Assembly (NCBI RefSeq): GCF_003719335.1
Contig: NZ_RIAS01000019.1
Span: 1-64,000, forward strand
Reading direction: 5' to 3'
Source: Paenibacillus amylolyticus
GTDB lineage: Bacteria > Bacillota > Bacilli > Paenibacillales > Paenibacillaceae
Length of the DNA stretch: 64,000 bases
The translations under genes were made by a program, and so were the position numbers. Positions 45,645 through 56,028 of this stretch are shown piece after piece; position 1 is the first letter of the stretch; each line of letters starts with the position of its first letter. The notes below the pieces were generated by a model, which saw only the letters and a program-made list of their open reading frames with translations, was not told where the DNA came from and did no database searches.

Positions 45645-45869
45645 GTGGAAACATTGCGATATACATACCTGTATGAAGTCATTTCGACAGGTGAAAAATC
45701 AGAATTTAGCCAAATGGCAACCAGTAAAGAAGAGGCTGCTGCTTTGATTGTGGCACGTATTGCTGATCTGGAGTTCACAGAAGAGTCCGATATCAAACTG
45801 GGCGATCTGATCGCCATCAGCAAACAGGTTGGGGACAACTATGTAGCTTGCGAGGGCTGTGCTTCTTAA
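45645..45869 (+). CDS. small hypothetical protein
   Basis: A 74-residue protein not recognised. Single compact domain, YLYEVISTGEKSEFSQMATSKEEAAALIVARIADLEF then ESDIKLGDLIAISK, ending in a CEGC pair (CVA-type tail VACEGCAS), which could bind metal but may be chance. GTG start after GGAAGGAGAGG. The gene follows lipL by 73 bp and is ended by a terminator. Confidence 0.72.
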   Translation: METLRYTYLYEVISTGEKSEFSQMATSKEEAAALIVARIADLEFTEESDIKLGDLIAISKQVGDNYVACEGCAS

Positions 45870-45902
45870 CATAGGTATATTATGTATGAAGTCGATATTT
45901 AG

Positions 45903-45933
45903 GCGAATCTCTAATGAGAGGTTCGCTTTTTTT
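45903..45933 (+). terminator. terminator after the 74-residue protein gene
   Basis: GCGAATCTCT / AGAGGTTCGC stem with a four-base loop and seven T. Confidence 0.9.
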
Positions 45934-46018
45934 GTTATTTCTTCTACAATTCAAGCAGATAACATCGCATATACATGGGTTTTATCCTGTTATAGAAATA
46001 ACGCCAACAGGTTTCAAA

Positions 46019-46060
46019 GAGATATCTTTCAGTCATAGACTGGAGATATCTCATTTTTTA
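46019..46060. terminator. terminator-like hairpin before the fused SOD gene
   Basis: GAGATATCT / AGATATCTC arms with inner CAGTC/GACTG pairing, then a T-run. It lies between converging genes; it could serve either. Confidence 0.6.
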
Positions 46061-46110
46061 TTTGTTTTAGTTAGATATTGGATTTAATATCCCACAGGTG
46101 CTACAACATT

Positions 46111-47409
46111 CTAATAAGGCGGCCATAGCAGCTTGCGCGCGGTCTCGTACCGTTCAGCAACAGCAGGCCAGTAGACGACATTCCACCAGTCTTCAATGTA
46201 CTTTTTGCGTTCATTTTGATGCTTGAGATAGTAGGCGTGCTCCCATACATCCAGTGGCAGGAGTGGAACGATATCCGATTGGGACAGATTCTGATGTTTT
46301 TCAGCCTGCAAAATTTCCAAGCGGTGAGCTCGCGGACTCCAGACCAGCATTGCCCAGCCGCTGCCTTCCACCTTGTTTGCCGCCTCGGTAAATTGATTTT
46401 TGAAAGCTTCATAGCTGCCAAAATCACGTTTGATCTGCTCTGCAAGCATGCCTGTAGGTTTACCGCCACCTACCGGGTTCATAATGGTCCAGAAGATGGT
46501 ATGCAGATAATGTCCTGCTCCATTAAAAGCTAGCTCACGTTCCCAATGTTTGATGAGTTCAAAATTGTTCTTTTTCCGGGATTCAGCCAGCTTCTTCTCC
46601 GCAACGTTCAAACCGTCCACATAGGACTGATGGTGCTTGTCATGGTGAATGCGCATCGTTAGTTCGTCAATATGCGGCTCCAGCGCATTATACGCGTAAG
46701 GGAGCGGAGGTAACGTGTGCCCGCCAATAGGAACCGGCTTTTCTTTTACCGGGGCAGAAGCAGGCAGAGTTTCGGCAGGAGCGGTACCACCCGTCGAAGG
46801 TTGGAGTGGCGACGATTGCACCTGCGCGGAAGCCGAAGGGGATATATTGGCATTGGTTTGCCCGGCCGAAGATGTTTGTGACTCCGCTGCTTCTAGACGT
46901 ACGTCTGAAGCCGCCTTGGAGTTAATGTTGTGCAGTGCATTCTCTAGCAGCATCGATGAGGCTGGTTCTGTTTCCCGCAAAATGCCGGGCTGGCTCAGCG
47001 TTTCTAATACCCCCAGGAAATACTCCGACTCGCGGATGATATGCAAAATGAAGGTTTTAGCAAGTGGGACCGCGCGCACCGCTGTACTTTGCTCAAGCAT
47101 GATATACAGCTGCTTTATAAACTCTCTGGACTGATGCTGTGCTGTCCGGACGAGTTGATCGATACTTCGCATGATATAGGGAGCTGGCGGCTGCGTTGCA
47201 GGCAATAGCTGTTTTATCAGCTGATTCGCCATTCGCTCACTGTTCGCAAAGGCTGCTTCCCATTCCTCCAGAAGTTTAACGTAGGAGGGCTCGAGGTCAG
47301 GAATCAGTGTGCGAATGATGAGTGTATGTTCCTTCTCTTGCTCTTTCCAGAAACGGATTTCTTCCAGCGTCCGCAGAGGCAACAAATGGCCGTATCCATC
47401 GCAGTTCAT
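46111..47409 (-). CDS. helical di-metal-like domain fused to superoxide dismutase
   Basis: A 432-residue protein. Residues ~1-145 form a helical bundle (DUF2935-like) with EEIRFWKEQEKEH (E25/H28) and HIIRESEYFL (H123, E127, E129), which look like metal-ligand patterns of ferritin-like bundles. A ~70-residue Ser/Pro/Ala linker follows (~165-230). Residues 235-432 are a full Mn/Fe SOD: ligands H255, H303, D387 and H391. The Q373 region resembles Mn-type. Start ATG 47409, with TTGGAGGTATAACAC upstream. It is the second SOD in the window and is related to longer SodF-type proteins of Bacilli. Confidence 0.82.
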   Translation of the reverse strand: MNCDGYGHLLPLRTLEEIRFWKEQEKEHTLIIRTLIPDLEPSYVKLLEEWEAAFANSERMANQLIKQLLPATQPPAPYIMRSIDQLVRTAQHQSREFIKQLYIMLEQSTAVRAVPLAKTFILHIIRESEYFLGVLETLSQPGILRETEPASSMLLENALHNINSKAASDVRLEAAESQTSSAGQTNANISPSASAQVQSSPLQPSTGGTAPAETLPASAPVKEKPVPIGGHTLPPLPYAYNALEPHIDELTMRIHHDKHHQSYVDGLNVAEKKLAESRKKNNFELIKHWERELAFNGAGHYLHTIFWTIMNPVGGGKPTGMLAEQIKRDFGSYEAFKNQFTEAANKVEGSGWAMLVWSPRAHRLEILQAEKHQNLSQSDIVPLLPLDVWEHAYYLKHQNERKKYIEDWWNVVYWPAVAERYETARKLLWPPY

Positions 47410-47556
47410 ATGTGTTATACCTCCAATCTTTCAGATTTTTTGAATAAAAAACCACTTCTTTCAAGGCATGTGCCAAAATACAAATCCGCTCTTCGTTCAA
47501 GTGCCATTGCTCTGTCTCAACAATGTATTCTTGTGAAGTATTGTCCTATGTGTATA

Positions 47557-47580
47557 AAAAAAGAGCCCCTGAGGGCTCTA
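47557..47580 (-). terminator. terminator after the alpha/beta hydrolase gene
   Basis: Read on the minus strand: AGAGCCC / GGGCTCT stem and seven T. Confidence 0.8.
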
Positions 47581-47707
47581 AACACATCGAATGCTGTATA
47601 CCATTTTGATTGGTGAAACGGAAAATTTCTGAATCGCTCGTGATCTTTGCTTGTTGATCTGCCAGTTAACAAGATAATATAACAGGGTTACGGGCTAAAT
47701 TAACTTA

Positions 47708-48727
47708 TTACTGTTGATTTTGTTGTACTTCCTCACTGATTGTCTTCGTCACGTGACTAAGGAAAGTCGAAACGCGGCGTAGATATTCCTTCGGATGCTC
47801 ACGAAAGATCAGTTCATGATGCGCGCCTTGCACAATCCATTCTTCTGAATAAGGATTCGTCTGATTGGCGGCAAGCTGTTCAGCAATCGGGTAAGGGGCC
47901 TTCTCATCTTCTGTGCCGTGAATAAAGAAGATCGGGAACGGATAGTCCTTTTTCTTCACTTCCTGATAGGGTATTTGTTGTAGGCCGGTACCGTTCAAGA
48001 CCGGGAAGAGCAACTTCATAATCTCCAGCGTTGGTTGACGCGGCAAATTAATCTGATTATGAATGTTGTGGTACAACGTATCCGGCTCCAGCAGGAAGGT
48101 GCTGTCCAGAATCATAGCATCCACTTCTTTGGTCAGCAGTCCAGTTTGCAGAGCTGTCCCTGCGCCCATGGAAAATCCCCAGACAACCAGTTCCTGCGCA
48201 CCGCGCTGTTTTGCAAACTGAATGGCTCCCAGCAATTGCTGAGACTCGGCTTTACCGCCAGTAGCTACCGCCCGGTTCACCTGAGAGGCAAAGCCGTAAT
48301 CGAACATGACCACATTAAACCCGAGCTGGTGCGCGTAATGGGCAAGGTCATACATAGGCACCCAGGTTTCCTCACGATTCGCCCCATAGCCGTGGCTGAA
48401 GATGATCGTTTTACCTGTATCGGTATTCGCAGGGATATACCAGCCTTGCATCGTTCGGCTGCCGTCGGCTGCAGGGAATGTAATATCCTCATATTTCATG
48501 TTTTTGGCCTGCATCGGGTTTGAAAATACCGGTGCGACCGTAGGGTTGGAGAGTACCCATGCAATATAACCGTGTAAGGCAATAAAACAAAACAACAGAA
48601 AAAATACAACGGAGAGCAGCAACGCTACGACAATATGTTTGAACCGAATCAGCCTCGGTGACAACGAAGAGGGCAGATCGGACACTTTGGTATGCAGCGG
48701 GGCTTCACTCTGGGATGTCGAATACAT
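47708..48727 (-). CDS. membrane-anchored alpha/beta hydrolase
   Basis: A 339-residue serine hydrolase. One N-terminal transmembrane helix (VVALLLSVVFFLLFCFIALHGYIAWVL) precedes the hydrolase domain: the oxyanion turn FSHGYGANRE, nucleophile elbow GFSMGAG, Asp in HGTEDEKAP and His in QGAHHELI. Substrate unknown; such proteins are often lipases or esterases facing outward. The start is ATG 48727 with AAGGAGGGG immediately upstream; the longer frame lacks such a site. Confidence 0.87.
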   Translation of the reverse strand: MYSTSQSEAPLHTKVSDLPSSLSPRLIRFKHIVVALLLSVVFFLLFCFIALHGYIAWVLSNPTVAPVFSNPMQAKNMKYEDITFPAADGSRTMQGWYIPANTDTGKTIIFSHGYGANREETWVPMYDLAHYAHQLGFNVVMFDYGFASQVNRAVATGGKAESQQLLGAIQFAKQRGAQELVVWGFSMGAGTALQTGLLTKEVDAMILDSTFLLEPDTLYHNIHNQINLPRQPTLEIMKLLFPVLNGTGLQQIPYQEVKKKDYPFPIFFIHGTEDEKAPYPIAEQLAANQTNPYSEEWIVQGAHHELIFREHPKEYLRRVSTFLSHVTKTISEEVQQNQQ

Positions 48728-49080
48728 GCACGCCCCTCCTTTGAGTTTCGGTTGAGGATAAATATGGATAAGATCATAACAGTGTGAAAATAGCATATAG
48801 GTGCTTTTTAGCACGTATTCATGACGATGACATTCTGATGCTAAAGTCATGCTTTTGTTCTTTTATCTGAATTGGTTCCCTGTCTTTATCGTATGTCCCG
48901 ATATAGTCAAAGTCAATTGATTGGAGGCATTTGTTACGCAATTGTTATATAGTGCTTAAGATGTAGAGGTAACAATTCCATAGTGTGTAAATTACAGGAG
49001 ATTACGATAGGCAAAATGGATATCCTTGTTCTTTTCTTTGTTTGCAAATCATCTTCAAAACGCTTCTTTCTGGTTTACAG
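48728..49080. other. intergenic region without supported gene
   Basis: About 350 bases between the divergent hydrolase and IclR genes. I see no ORF with a ribosome site, no repeat and no clear RNA structure apart from the promoter and operator features listed next. Confidence 0.5.
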
Positions 49081-49131
49081 ATGAGACCGTTTCTCATATA
49101 ATTTATGTAACCAAGTTTCATGTGATGAAAC
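49081..49131. promoter_or_regulatory. two palindromes before the IclR gene
   Basis: ATGAGA-CCGTT-TCTCAT at 49081-49097 overlaps a TATAAT-like -10, and GTTTCAT-GTG-ATGAAAC at 49115-49131 lies just before the gene's ribosome site. Such symmetric sites fit autoregulation by the IclR protein. Confidence 0.6.
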
Positions 49132-49150
49132 ATGAGGAGGGCATCATGCC

Positions 49151-49894
49151 ATGGAAGACCGCAAGTTAACCGTCCGGGCTGTAGAACGGGCGCTGGATAT
49201 ATTATTATGTTTTACCACGCGCAGTGATCTTGGACTCACCGAAATTGCCAGCCAGATCGGTTTGCACAAAAGTACGGTGCATCGATTGATGGCTACACTG
49301 GAGGATCGGGGGTTCGTGATACGTGATGCAGCAACCGAAAAGTATCGGCTGGGTATTCGGATCTGGGAGCTGTCAGCGCATATGTCACGTAGTGATGATC
49401 CTGCAATTTTGCTTTTACCTGCAATGGAGAGACTGCGCGATCGTTTGGGCGAGACGGTAAGTCTTTATCTTCGTGACGGCGGTGAGCGGATTCGGATTCA
49501 GGCCGTGCAGAGTGATCAGGCGATTCGGCGGGTCGCGCCTGTAGGTGTCAGACTGCCGCTTTCCGTAGGCGCTTCCAGCAAAGTGTTAATGGCATTTGCC
49601 GCAGATGAGGATCGGGAGGAACTGATGAATGGGCCGGAATGGCCTGTATTCATCGATCCGGCCGTGTATCTGGCACAGATGGAAGACATTCGTGTGAGCG
49701 GATATGCAACGAGTTATGAGGAGCGCGAGCCGGGAGCTGCCGCTGTGTCCGTGCCAATTATGGATCGCAGAGGCAACATTGCAGCAGCACTTTCCGTGTC
49801 TGGACCTGTTAGCAGGCTCTCGCAAGAGACACTACATGAGTACGCACCTGTGTTGAAAGAAGCAGCGGTGCAAATGGGATTGATGTTGCCATAG
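49151..49894 (+). CDS. IclR family transcriptional regulator
   Basis: A 247-residue regulator: N-terminal winged helix (VRAVERALDILLCFTTRSDLGLTEIASQIGLHKSTVHRLMATLEDRGFV) and the C-terminal effector-binding domain (GVRLPLSVGASSKVLMAFAA, and EEREPGAAAVSVPIMDRRGNIAAALSVSGP). IclR proteins respond to small carboxylates or aromatic compounds. No catabolic genes are adjacent, so the effector is unknown. Strong GAGGAGGG lies before the ATG. Probably autoregulated. Confidence 0.9.
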   Translation: MEDRKLTVRAVERALDILLCFTTRSDLGLTEIASQIGLHKSTVHRLMATLEDRGFVIRDAATEKYRLGIRIWELSAHMSRSDDPAILLLPAMERLRDRLGETVSLYLRDGGERIRIQAVQSDQAIRRVAPVGVRLPLSVGASSKVLMAFAADEDREELMNGPEWPVFIDPAVYLAQMEDIRVSGYATSYEEREPGAAAVSVPIMDRRGNIAAALSVSGPVSRLSQETLHEYAPVLKEAAVQMGLMLP

Positions 49895-50061
49895 GGGCGG
49901 GCTCTTGCTTGAAGTTTTGCTCAAAAGGAATTTTCTCTCTGGAATATTAAGGTTGTATTTATGTCCAGATTACGCTACTCTGTAATGGACGACCCGGCGG
50001 GGTCGGTTGAATGTTATTTTTCAAGTTGAACAGCGGCTTGATCGCCGCAATACGTTTACGT

Positions 50062-50157
50062 TACTGGGGGAGTCCGAATTGTCCGGACTGAGACGGGATC
50101 GCATGAGATTCCGGACCCTTTGCACCTGATCTGGATCATACCAGCGTAGGGAAGTAA
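50062..50157 (+). ncRNA. TPP riboswitch (Thi-box) upstream of thiC
   Basis: The conserved Thi-box cores are present: GGGGGAGTCCG, CTGAGA at 50088-50093, ACCCTTTGCACCTGATCTGG and ATACCAGCGTAGGGAAG near 50126-50154. It senses thiamine pyrophosphate and represses thiC when thiamine is plentiful. A terminator is 94 bases downstream. Confidence 0.95.
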
Positions 50158-50250
50158 TCGGCCACATGACCACAAACACCACAGTCGTTAACCCGGGATC
50201 AATGCTGTATGGCAGAAGATGCCCTTGTTGCGTGTATGGTGATGGACATC

Positions 50251-50279
50251 AGTCGGTTCCTTCGGAACCGGCTTTTTTA
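50251..50279 (+). terminator. riboswitch-controlled terminator
   Basis: AGTCGGTTCC / GGAACCGGCT stem with a TTC loop and a T-run, between the TPP riboswitch and thiC. It is a likely expression platform. The ~278 bases from here to thiC contain no feature I can support. Confidence 0.85.
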
Positions 50280-50404
50280 TTTACAGCGGCAAGCAGAGAT
50301 TCATGTGTTGTGTTTCACCATGGCAGTGACAGCATAACAATTGCGGCATACATGCCTGGATTTCTAGGTGATGTGATCGCGGTTCTCTCGTTGACTGTAC
50401 ATAA

Positions 50405-52378
<1,974 letters not shown>

Positions 52379-52381
52379 TAC

Positions 52382-52544
52382 TAGGGCGTGTCTTTAAACC
52401 ACTGAAGTGAATCTTTTACCGGCCTTTTGCCCTTTATTGCGTCAGTTTCCCTTGACGTGCCCTGGCACGCCTGTGGGGAACTTCGTAGCTTGGAACGGAT
52501 GTTTGGCAAAATAGGCTTCCTTCAGCGTTTTCAGACACGCCCTA
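52382..52544. repeat. MITE-like element, copy 2 (GGGCGTGTC ends)
   Basis: A 163-bp relative of the element at 44427, with the same TAGGGCGTGTCT / AGACACGCCCTA ends and the inner CCCTTGACGTGCC block, but diverged in between. Like copy 1 it starts three bases after a TAA stop with the same TAATAC junction. It supplies the TAG stop of a small minus-strand ORF at its other end. Confidence 0.83.
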
Positions 52545-52685
52545 ATCAATTTTGTTCCATATACGAAACAAGATACCAGCGATTACAAATAATAGACCGT
52601 CGGACAATCTTAAATTACCTGCATGCAGGATAGCGGAACAACTCATACCTAATATGAACAGGATAAGAATATAAAGAAATTTCAT
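52542..52685 (-). CDS. small membrane protein, 47 residues, ended by the MITE-like element
   Basis: A 47-residue frame that starts with ATG 52685 after GAGGT and reads MKFLYILILFILGMSCSAIL, then HAGNLRLSDGLLFVIAGILF, RIWNKID. It predicts two short membrane helices. Its stop codon TAG is the terminal TAG of the MITE-like element, so the original protein may have been longer. I do not recognise it; being short, it could be non-coding, but the codon pattern and ribosome site favour a real gene. Confidence 0.5.
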   Translation of the reverse strand: MKFLYILILFILGMSCSAILHAGNLRLSDGLLFVIAGILFRIWNKID

Positions 52686-52759
52686 AATATTAATTACCTC
52701 GTATCTTTATATTAAGGTGTCAGGTGGTTCCCCAATCTGTACAGAGAATAATCTAGATT

Positions 52760-52954
52760 CTAACGATCTCCACAAACCTTATTTTGGCGCTTTTGCCGCG
52801 AAAAAAATTCTAACGATCCCCAGCGACGCTATTTCGCTGAAACTAGCCGAAAAAGGGGTGATTCGCTGCTGAAAACCTAAAATAAGGTTTCTCATGATCG
52901 TTAGAATTCCAATGAAGCTGATATGAGGCAAATAGCGTTCTCTCAGATCGTTAG
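52760..52954. repeat. 195-bp four-module repeat, copy 3
   Basis: Forward CTAACGATC at 52760 and 52810, reverse GATCGTTAG ending 52904 and 52954. Forward arms read AACCTTATTTT and GACGCTATTT; reverse arms AAATAAGGTTT and AAATAGCGTT, so arm 1 matches arm 3 and arm 2 matches arm 4. Confidence 0.9.
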
Positions 52955-53032
52955 CGGTAAGAAGGGGCTATCGGAATTCTCCTGCGATCATCTTTTGATT
53001 GTATAAATCCTCTAACAGGAATCGCATCATGC

Positions 53033-53476
53033 TTACTCGTAGTATCCCTTCGCATAAACGGCTGCTGTTGAGAAGCAGAGATGCTTCATTTCATCCTGCT
53101 GATTTTCGGGCGGCATCTCCAGAAACCACGGCTCCTTCATATCCTCTCGGTTCATGGGTACTGGACGCCACAGAATCAAGCCGATCTGATCAAACTGGAA
53201 ACTGCATCCGAGCTCTGGGTCTTCACGATCGTATGGTGCAATGGCATCCAATTGCGGAATCAGAACGTCAGCTTCGGTGCCGAGCAGATCGAGTTCTCCC
53301 AGCATACACGTATACTCATCACTTTCATAAAATTCAATAAAATGTGCCTTGCCTTGAGCATCATACTCCACTTTGGGATCAAAGCTGAAAGCCTCCGTTT
53401 GTTCAACTTCATTCTGTGTCATGCCTAGCCGGATATCCCCGATGGATTGACCTGGTTCTACAGCGAGACGTTTCAT
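53033..53476 (-). CDS. hypothetical protein
   Basis: A 147-residue acidic protein of unknown function. It opens with MKRLAVEPGQSIGDIRLGMTQNEV, a pattern (GDIRLGMT) seen in Bacilli proteins that may be immunity or stress-related, then two beta-rich segments. No signal peptide and few Cys. The start is ATG 53476 with GGAGGG before it; the longer frame lacks support. No neighbouring toxin gene is visible, so I make no immunity claim. Confidence 0.7.
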   Translation of the reverse strand: MKRLAVEPGQSIGDIRLGMTQNEVEQTEAFSFDPKVEYDAQGKAHFIEFYESDEYTCMLGELDLLGTEADVLIPQLDAIAPYDREDPELGCSFQFDQIGLILWRPVPMNREDMKEPWFLEMPPENQQDEMKHLCFSTAAVYAKGYYE

Positions 53477-53601
53477 GGTTTCGTTCCCTCCGAAATAAAA
53501 GTGTACATGCATGTAGAGCTATGATGAAATAAGTACAATGTGAAACGGATGTGCTGAGTACACGATGAGATAAAGCACAACAAGGATGTTATGTTCGTCT
53601 C

Positions 53602-54278
53602 TTAAACGATCTTCGTGATACCGATATCCTGCTCCAGACTCGCACCTAACCCCGAAAGAGGAGTATAGATGGTAACGTCTGCATCAGCAGACACCTGCTC
53701 AGCGGCTGGGGCCATCGAGAGCTGAGCAGTAACAAGACAGGTATCCTTGCGTTCAAGAGCAAGCTGTTGCAATGCATTTTTCAATGCCGCGAGGTAGCCT
53801 TCCTGATCGCCACGCATAACCATGTCGAATAGACCTGGCAACAACACGGATTCAAGCTCAGGCTTGTCCTTTGCTGCCGAATGTCGATCGATATACGCAC
53901 GATATCGAGCCATTGTAGGTTGTACGGTGGCGGGGTTGGTGAACGCGAGCAAATACCTCTTCGGATGGGTTAGCATCATGGTGAGCAGTGAATCGTCAAT
54001 ACCCGTTACCGGAATCGGCAACGGTTCTTTCGTCTGATCCAGCACGGCTGCGAACAAGGTGCACGTGACAAGAATGGCATCTGCGTGACAGCGGCTTATC
54101 CATTGCAGCGTCTGATTTACTTTTTCCCGAACAAGGGCACTGCTGAAATCCTCATCATGCTTTAGCCGATCCAGACCAGGGTCTACATAGTGAACCAGTT
54201 CGATATTATAGGAAGTCAGAGCTTGTTCAATCAAGCGGATATTGGAGTGATGCGCGTGGAAACAGGCAATCGTGCTCA
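53602..54278 (-). CDS. aspartate/glutamate racemase-like protein
   Basis: A 225-residue alpha/beta protein with the racemase-like layout: IACFHAHHSN (N-terminal strand), ADAILVTCTLFAAVLDQ with a Cys (position of the first catalytic Cys in Asp/Glu racemases) and later TCLVTAQLSMAP, where the second Cys seems replaced. One-Cys relatives act as decarboxylases or isomerases. Start uncertain: ATG 54278 (AAGGAG 13 bases upstream) or GTG 54321. Substrate unknown. Confidence 0.7.
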
Positions 54279-54420
54279 TAGGATAGGCGGTCTCCTTTAT
54301 GTAGAGATAGGTAGAAGGCACGACAGTTCATCGCCATGAGTGATACATAGGTAGGCATCATCGTAGATGAAAGGTCACCCTTACCCGTAGTATAGGGAGC
54401 CGCCTTAGTGATGTAAAGCG

Positions 54421-54588
54421 TTATCTCATGTTCATTGAGACGTTTTTCTTCGCCATTTTTTGCTGTAAAATTTCATGGAAGGATAAGCCTTGAGTGTTCT
54501 CATTTTCCTTTTTCGGAGCAGCGGTCGCCGTGTTGCGCGGATATTGGTGGTGATACGGGATCATTTGCTGAATAGGCATGCGGATCAT
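54421..54588 (-). CDS. small hypothetical protein, 55 residues
   Basis: A 55-residue frame with the strong ribosome site GGAGGAACCAAG before ATG 54588. It reads MIRMPIQQMIPYHHQYPRN, a Lys/Asn/Thr-rich middle, then LSFHEILQQKMAKK and a basic end. I do not recognise it. The amphipathic SFHEILQQKM helix may mediate binding to a partner. Codon use and ribosome site support expression. Confidence 0.6.
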   Translation of the reverse strand: MIRMPIQQMIPYHHQYPRNTATAAPKKENENTQGLSFHEILQQKMAKKNVSMNMR

Positions 54589-54600
54589 CTTGGTTCCTCC

Positions 54601-54985
54601 TTACATGCATGATAGACATGCATCGTTTGTATAATATGTATTTCATAATGAGTTACGTCGGGTGATATAAAGTGAAGATAGCTGAGTCAAGTGCGCATAT
54701 AGGTACATATGACTTGTTACATGAAATGGTTCATATGAAGTCAGAAATCCGACTTGGATGTAGTGATTTTACCCGGTATTTTGGAGATGTAAACGGTTTT
54801 AGGGAAATTCAGGAACAAAGAACCTGATATAAAACGGGGAATATGGGATCAGGGGAACGGTTGTTATGCGAATGGTCCTAATTTTGAGGAAGTCAATGGT
54901 GCTTGCTTCTAAGGCATATGTCCAAGTGACTAGGTATGAAAAATGCTAACTAACTTGGTACTATGGTCGGGGGATATGGAACGGA
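54601..54985. other. intergenic region without supported gene
   Basis: Around 385 bases upstream of the 55-residue gene. I find no ORF with a ribosome site and no repeat of the two families described here. Confidence 0.5.
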
Positions 54986-54991
54986 AAATGT

Positions 54992-55021
54992 CAAAAAAGC
55001 TGCCAAGATTTCTTGACAGCT
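54992..55021 (-). terminator. terminator after the zinc ribbon/GyrI-like gene
   Basis: On the minus strand: AGCTGTCAAGA / TCTTGGCAGCT stem (one G-U), then six T. Confidence 0.82.
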
Positions 55022-55090
55022 GCTGATTTCCTTATTCAACTCGCCTCTTTCATTCGCTTGCTCCTTGATAAGAAAGAGGGAAGAGAAACG

Positions 55091-55948
55091 TTATCTGCGT
55101 TCTTTTACCGCAATATAAACATCCACCTGTGTATGCTCGGGGTCCAGACTGCGTTGATCGTAGTATTCAAAATCGCCGGTAAATGTACGGTCTTGCTGAT
55201 GGCTCCACGTCCACACCGTCCCCCATACTTCACTGACTACCTCAACCATGGGTCCAGTTCGTGAAGTGAATACCGCATAGGTAGCAGGAGGTAGCTGCAC
55301 CTCATCGAATCCTTCAGGTAAACGATCTTCCTTGCCAACTTCATGCCCGATCAAAATGGTATATTCACCAGCAATACCGTCTGTGTAATCCGTGTAACAG
55401 CCGTAGCGTGGAGCATCGGGTGCTGGTATATGTTCGGAGGCAAAATAACGCCCCCACAACGCGCCGATGCTGCCTTGACCGCTCATCTCTATCGCGTTGG
55501 TTGTACGTGCTGACAGCCCGGCTAGGCGTTTGCCAGGAAGGGTTACATAACGGACAGGCTCGCTGTAAAACGGAGCGTCCCTTGCTGGATTATATGCATC
55601 TGATGGAGATAATGGCTCGTTTGAACTTATTTTTCCTGCCAAGGTGTTATAGGGCGCAGTAGTCCCGTCCTCAGCACTTTGAGCATTTCCTGCATTCCGC
55701 CACCGTTTCAGAACAGGCAGCTGGTTGCGCAGCATTGAGCGAGCTGATTCCTCGTCCATCCCTTCTTCTTTGAGTATAGCGGTGCACATCTCGATCATGC
55801 CTTCTAGTGACATCCCCGGTTGCTCAAACTTACCATCCTTGTAACAATAAATGCAGTATTCGCGGGTTTGGCTGCCATCTAACTCCGTGCCAAATTGCTC
55901 GGTGCTGGTTAGCGGCATTCCACAGCTCTGACATACGGTAACGTTCAT
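55091..55948 (-). CDS. zinc ribbon plus GyrI-like effector-binding protein (YobU-like)
   Basis: A 285-residue protein. Residues 1-85 hold a zinc ribbon with two Cys pairs (CQSCG and CIYC) and a helical tail; residues ~125-285 are a GyrI-like (AraC effector-binding) domain, including PVRYVTLPGKRLAGLSART and LPPATYAVFTSRTGPM. Such domains bind hydrophobic ligands. AAGGAGGAATG precedes ATG 55948. It lies 80 bp downstream of a WYL-type regulator, like yobV-yobU in B. subtilis, and is probably co-transcribed with it. Confidence 0.83.
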   Translation of the reverse strand: MNVTVCQSCGMPLTSTEQFGTELDGSQTREYCIYCYKDGKFEQPGMSLEGMIEMCTAILKEEGMDEESARSMLRNQLPVLKRWRNAGNAQSAEDGTTAPYNTLAGKISSNEPLSPSDAYNPARDAPFYSEPVRYVTLPGKRLAGLSARTTNAIEMSGQGSIGALWGRYFASEHIPAPDAPRYGCYTDYTDGIAGEYTILIGHEVGKEDRLPEGFDEVQLPPATYAVFTSRTGPMVEVVSEVWGTVWTWSHQQDRTFTGDFEYYDQRSLDPEHTQVDVYIAVKERR

Positions 55949-56028
55949 GATTCATTCCTCCTTGGGTATTGTACAACTTCAACGTGAACATAGTTGAAGT
56001 ATACGGGGAGGAACTGGACAGCTGTCTG

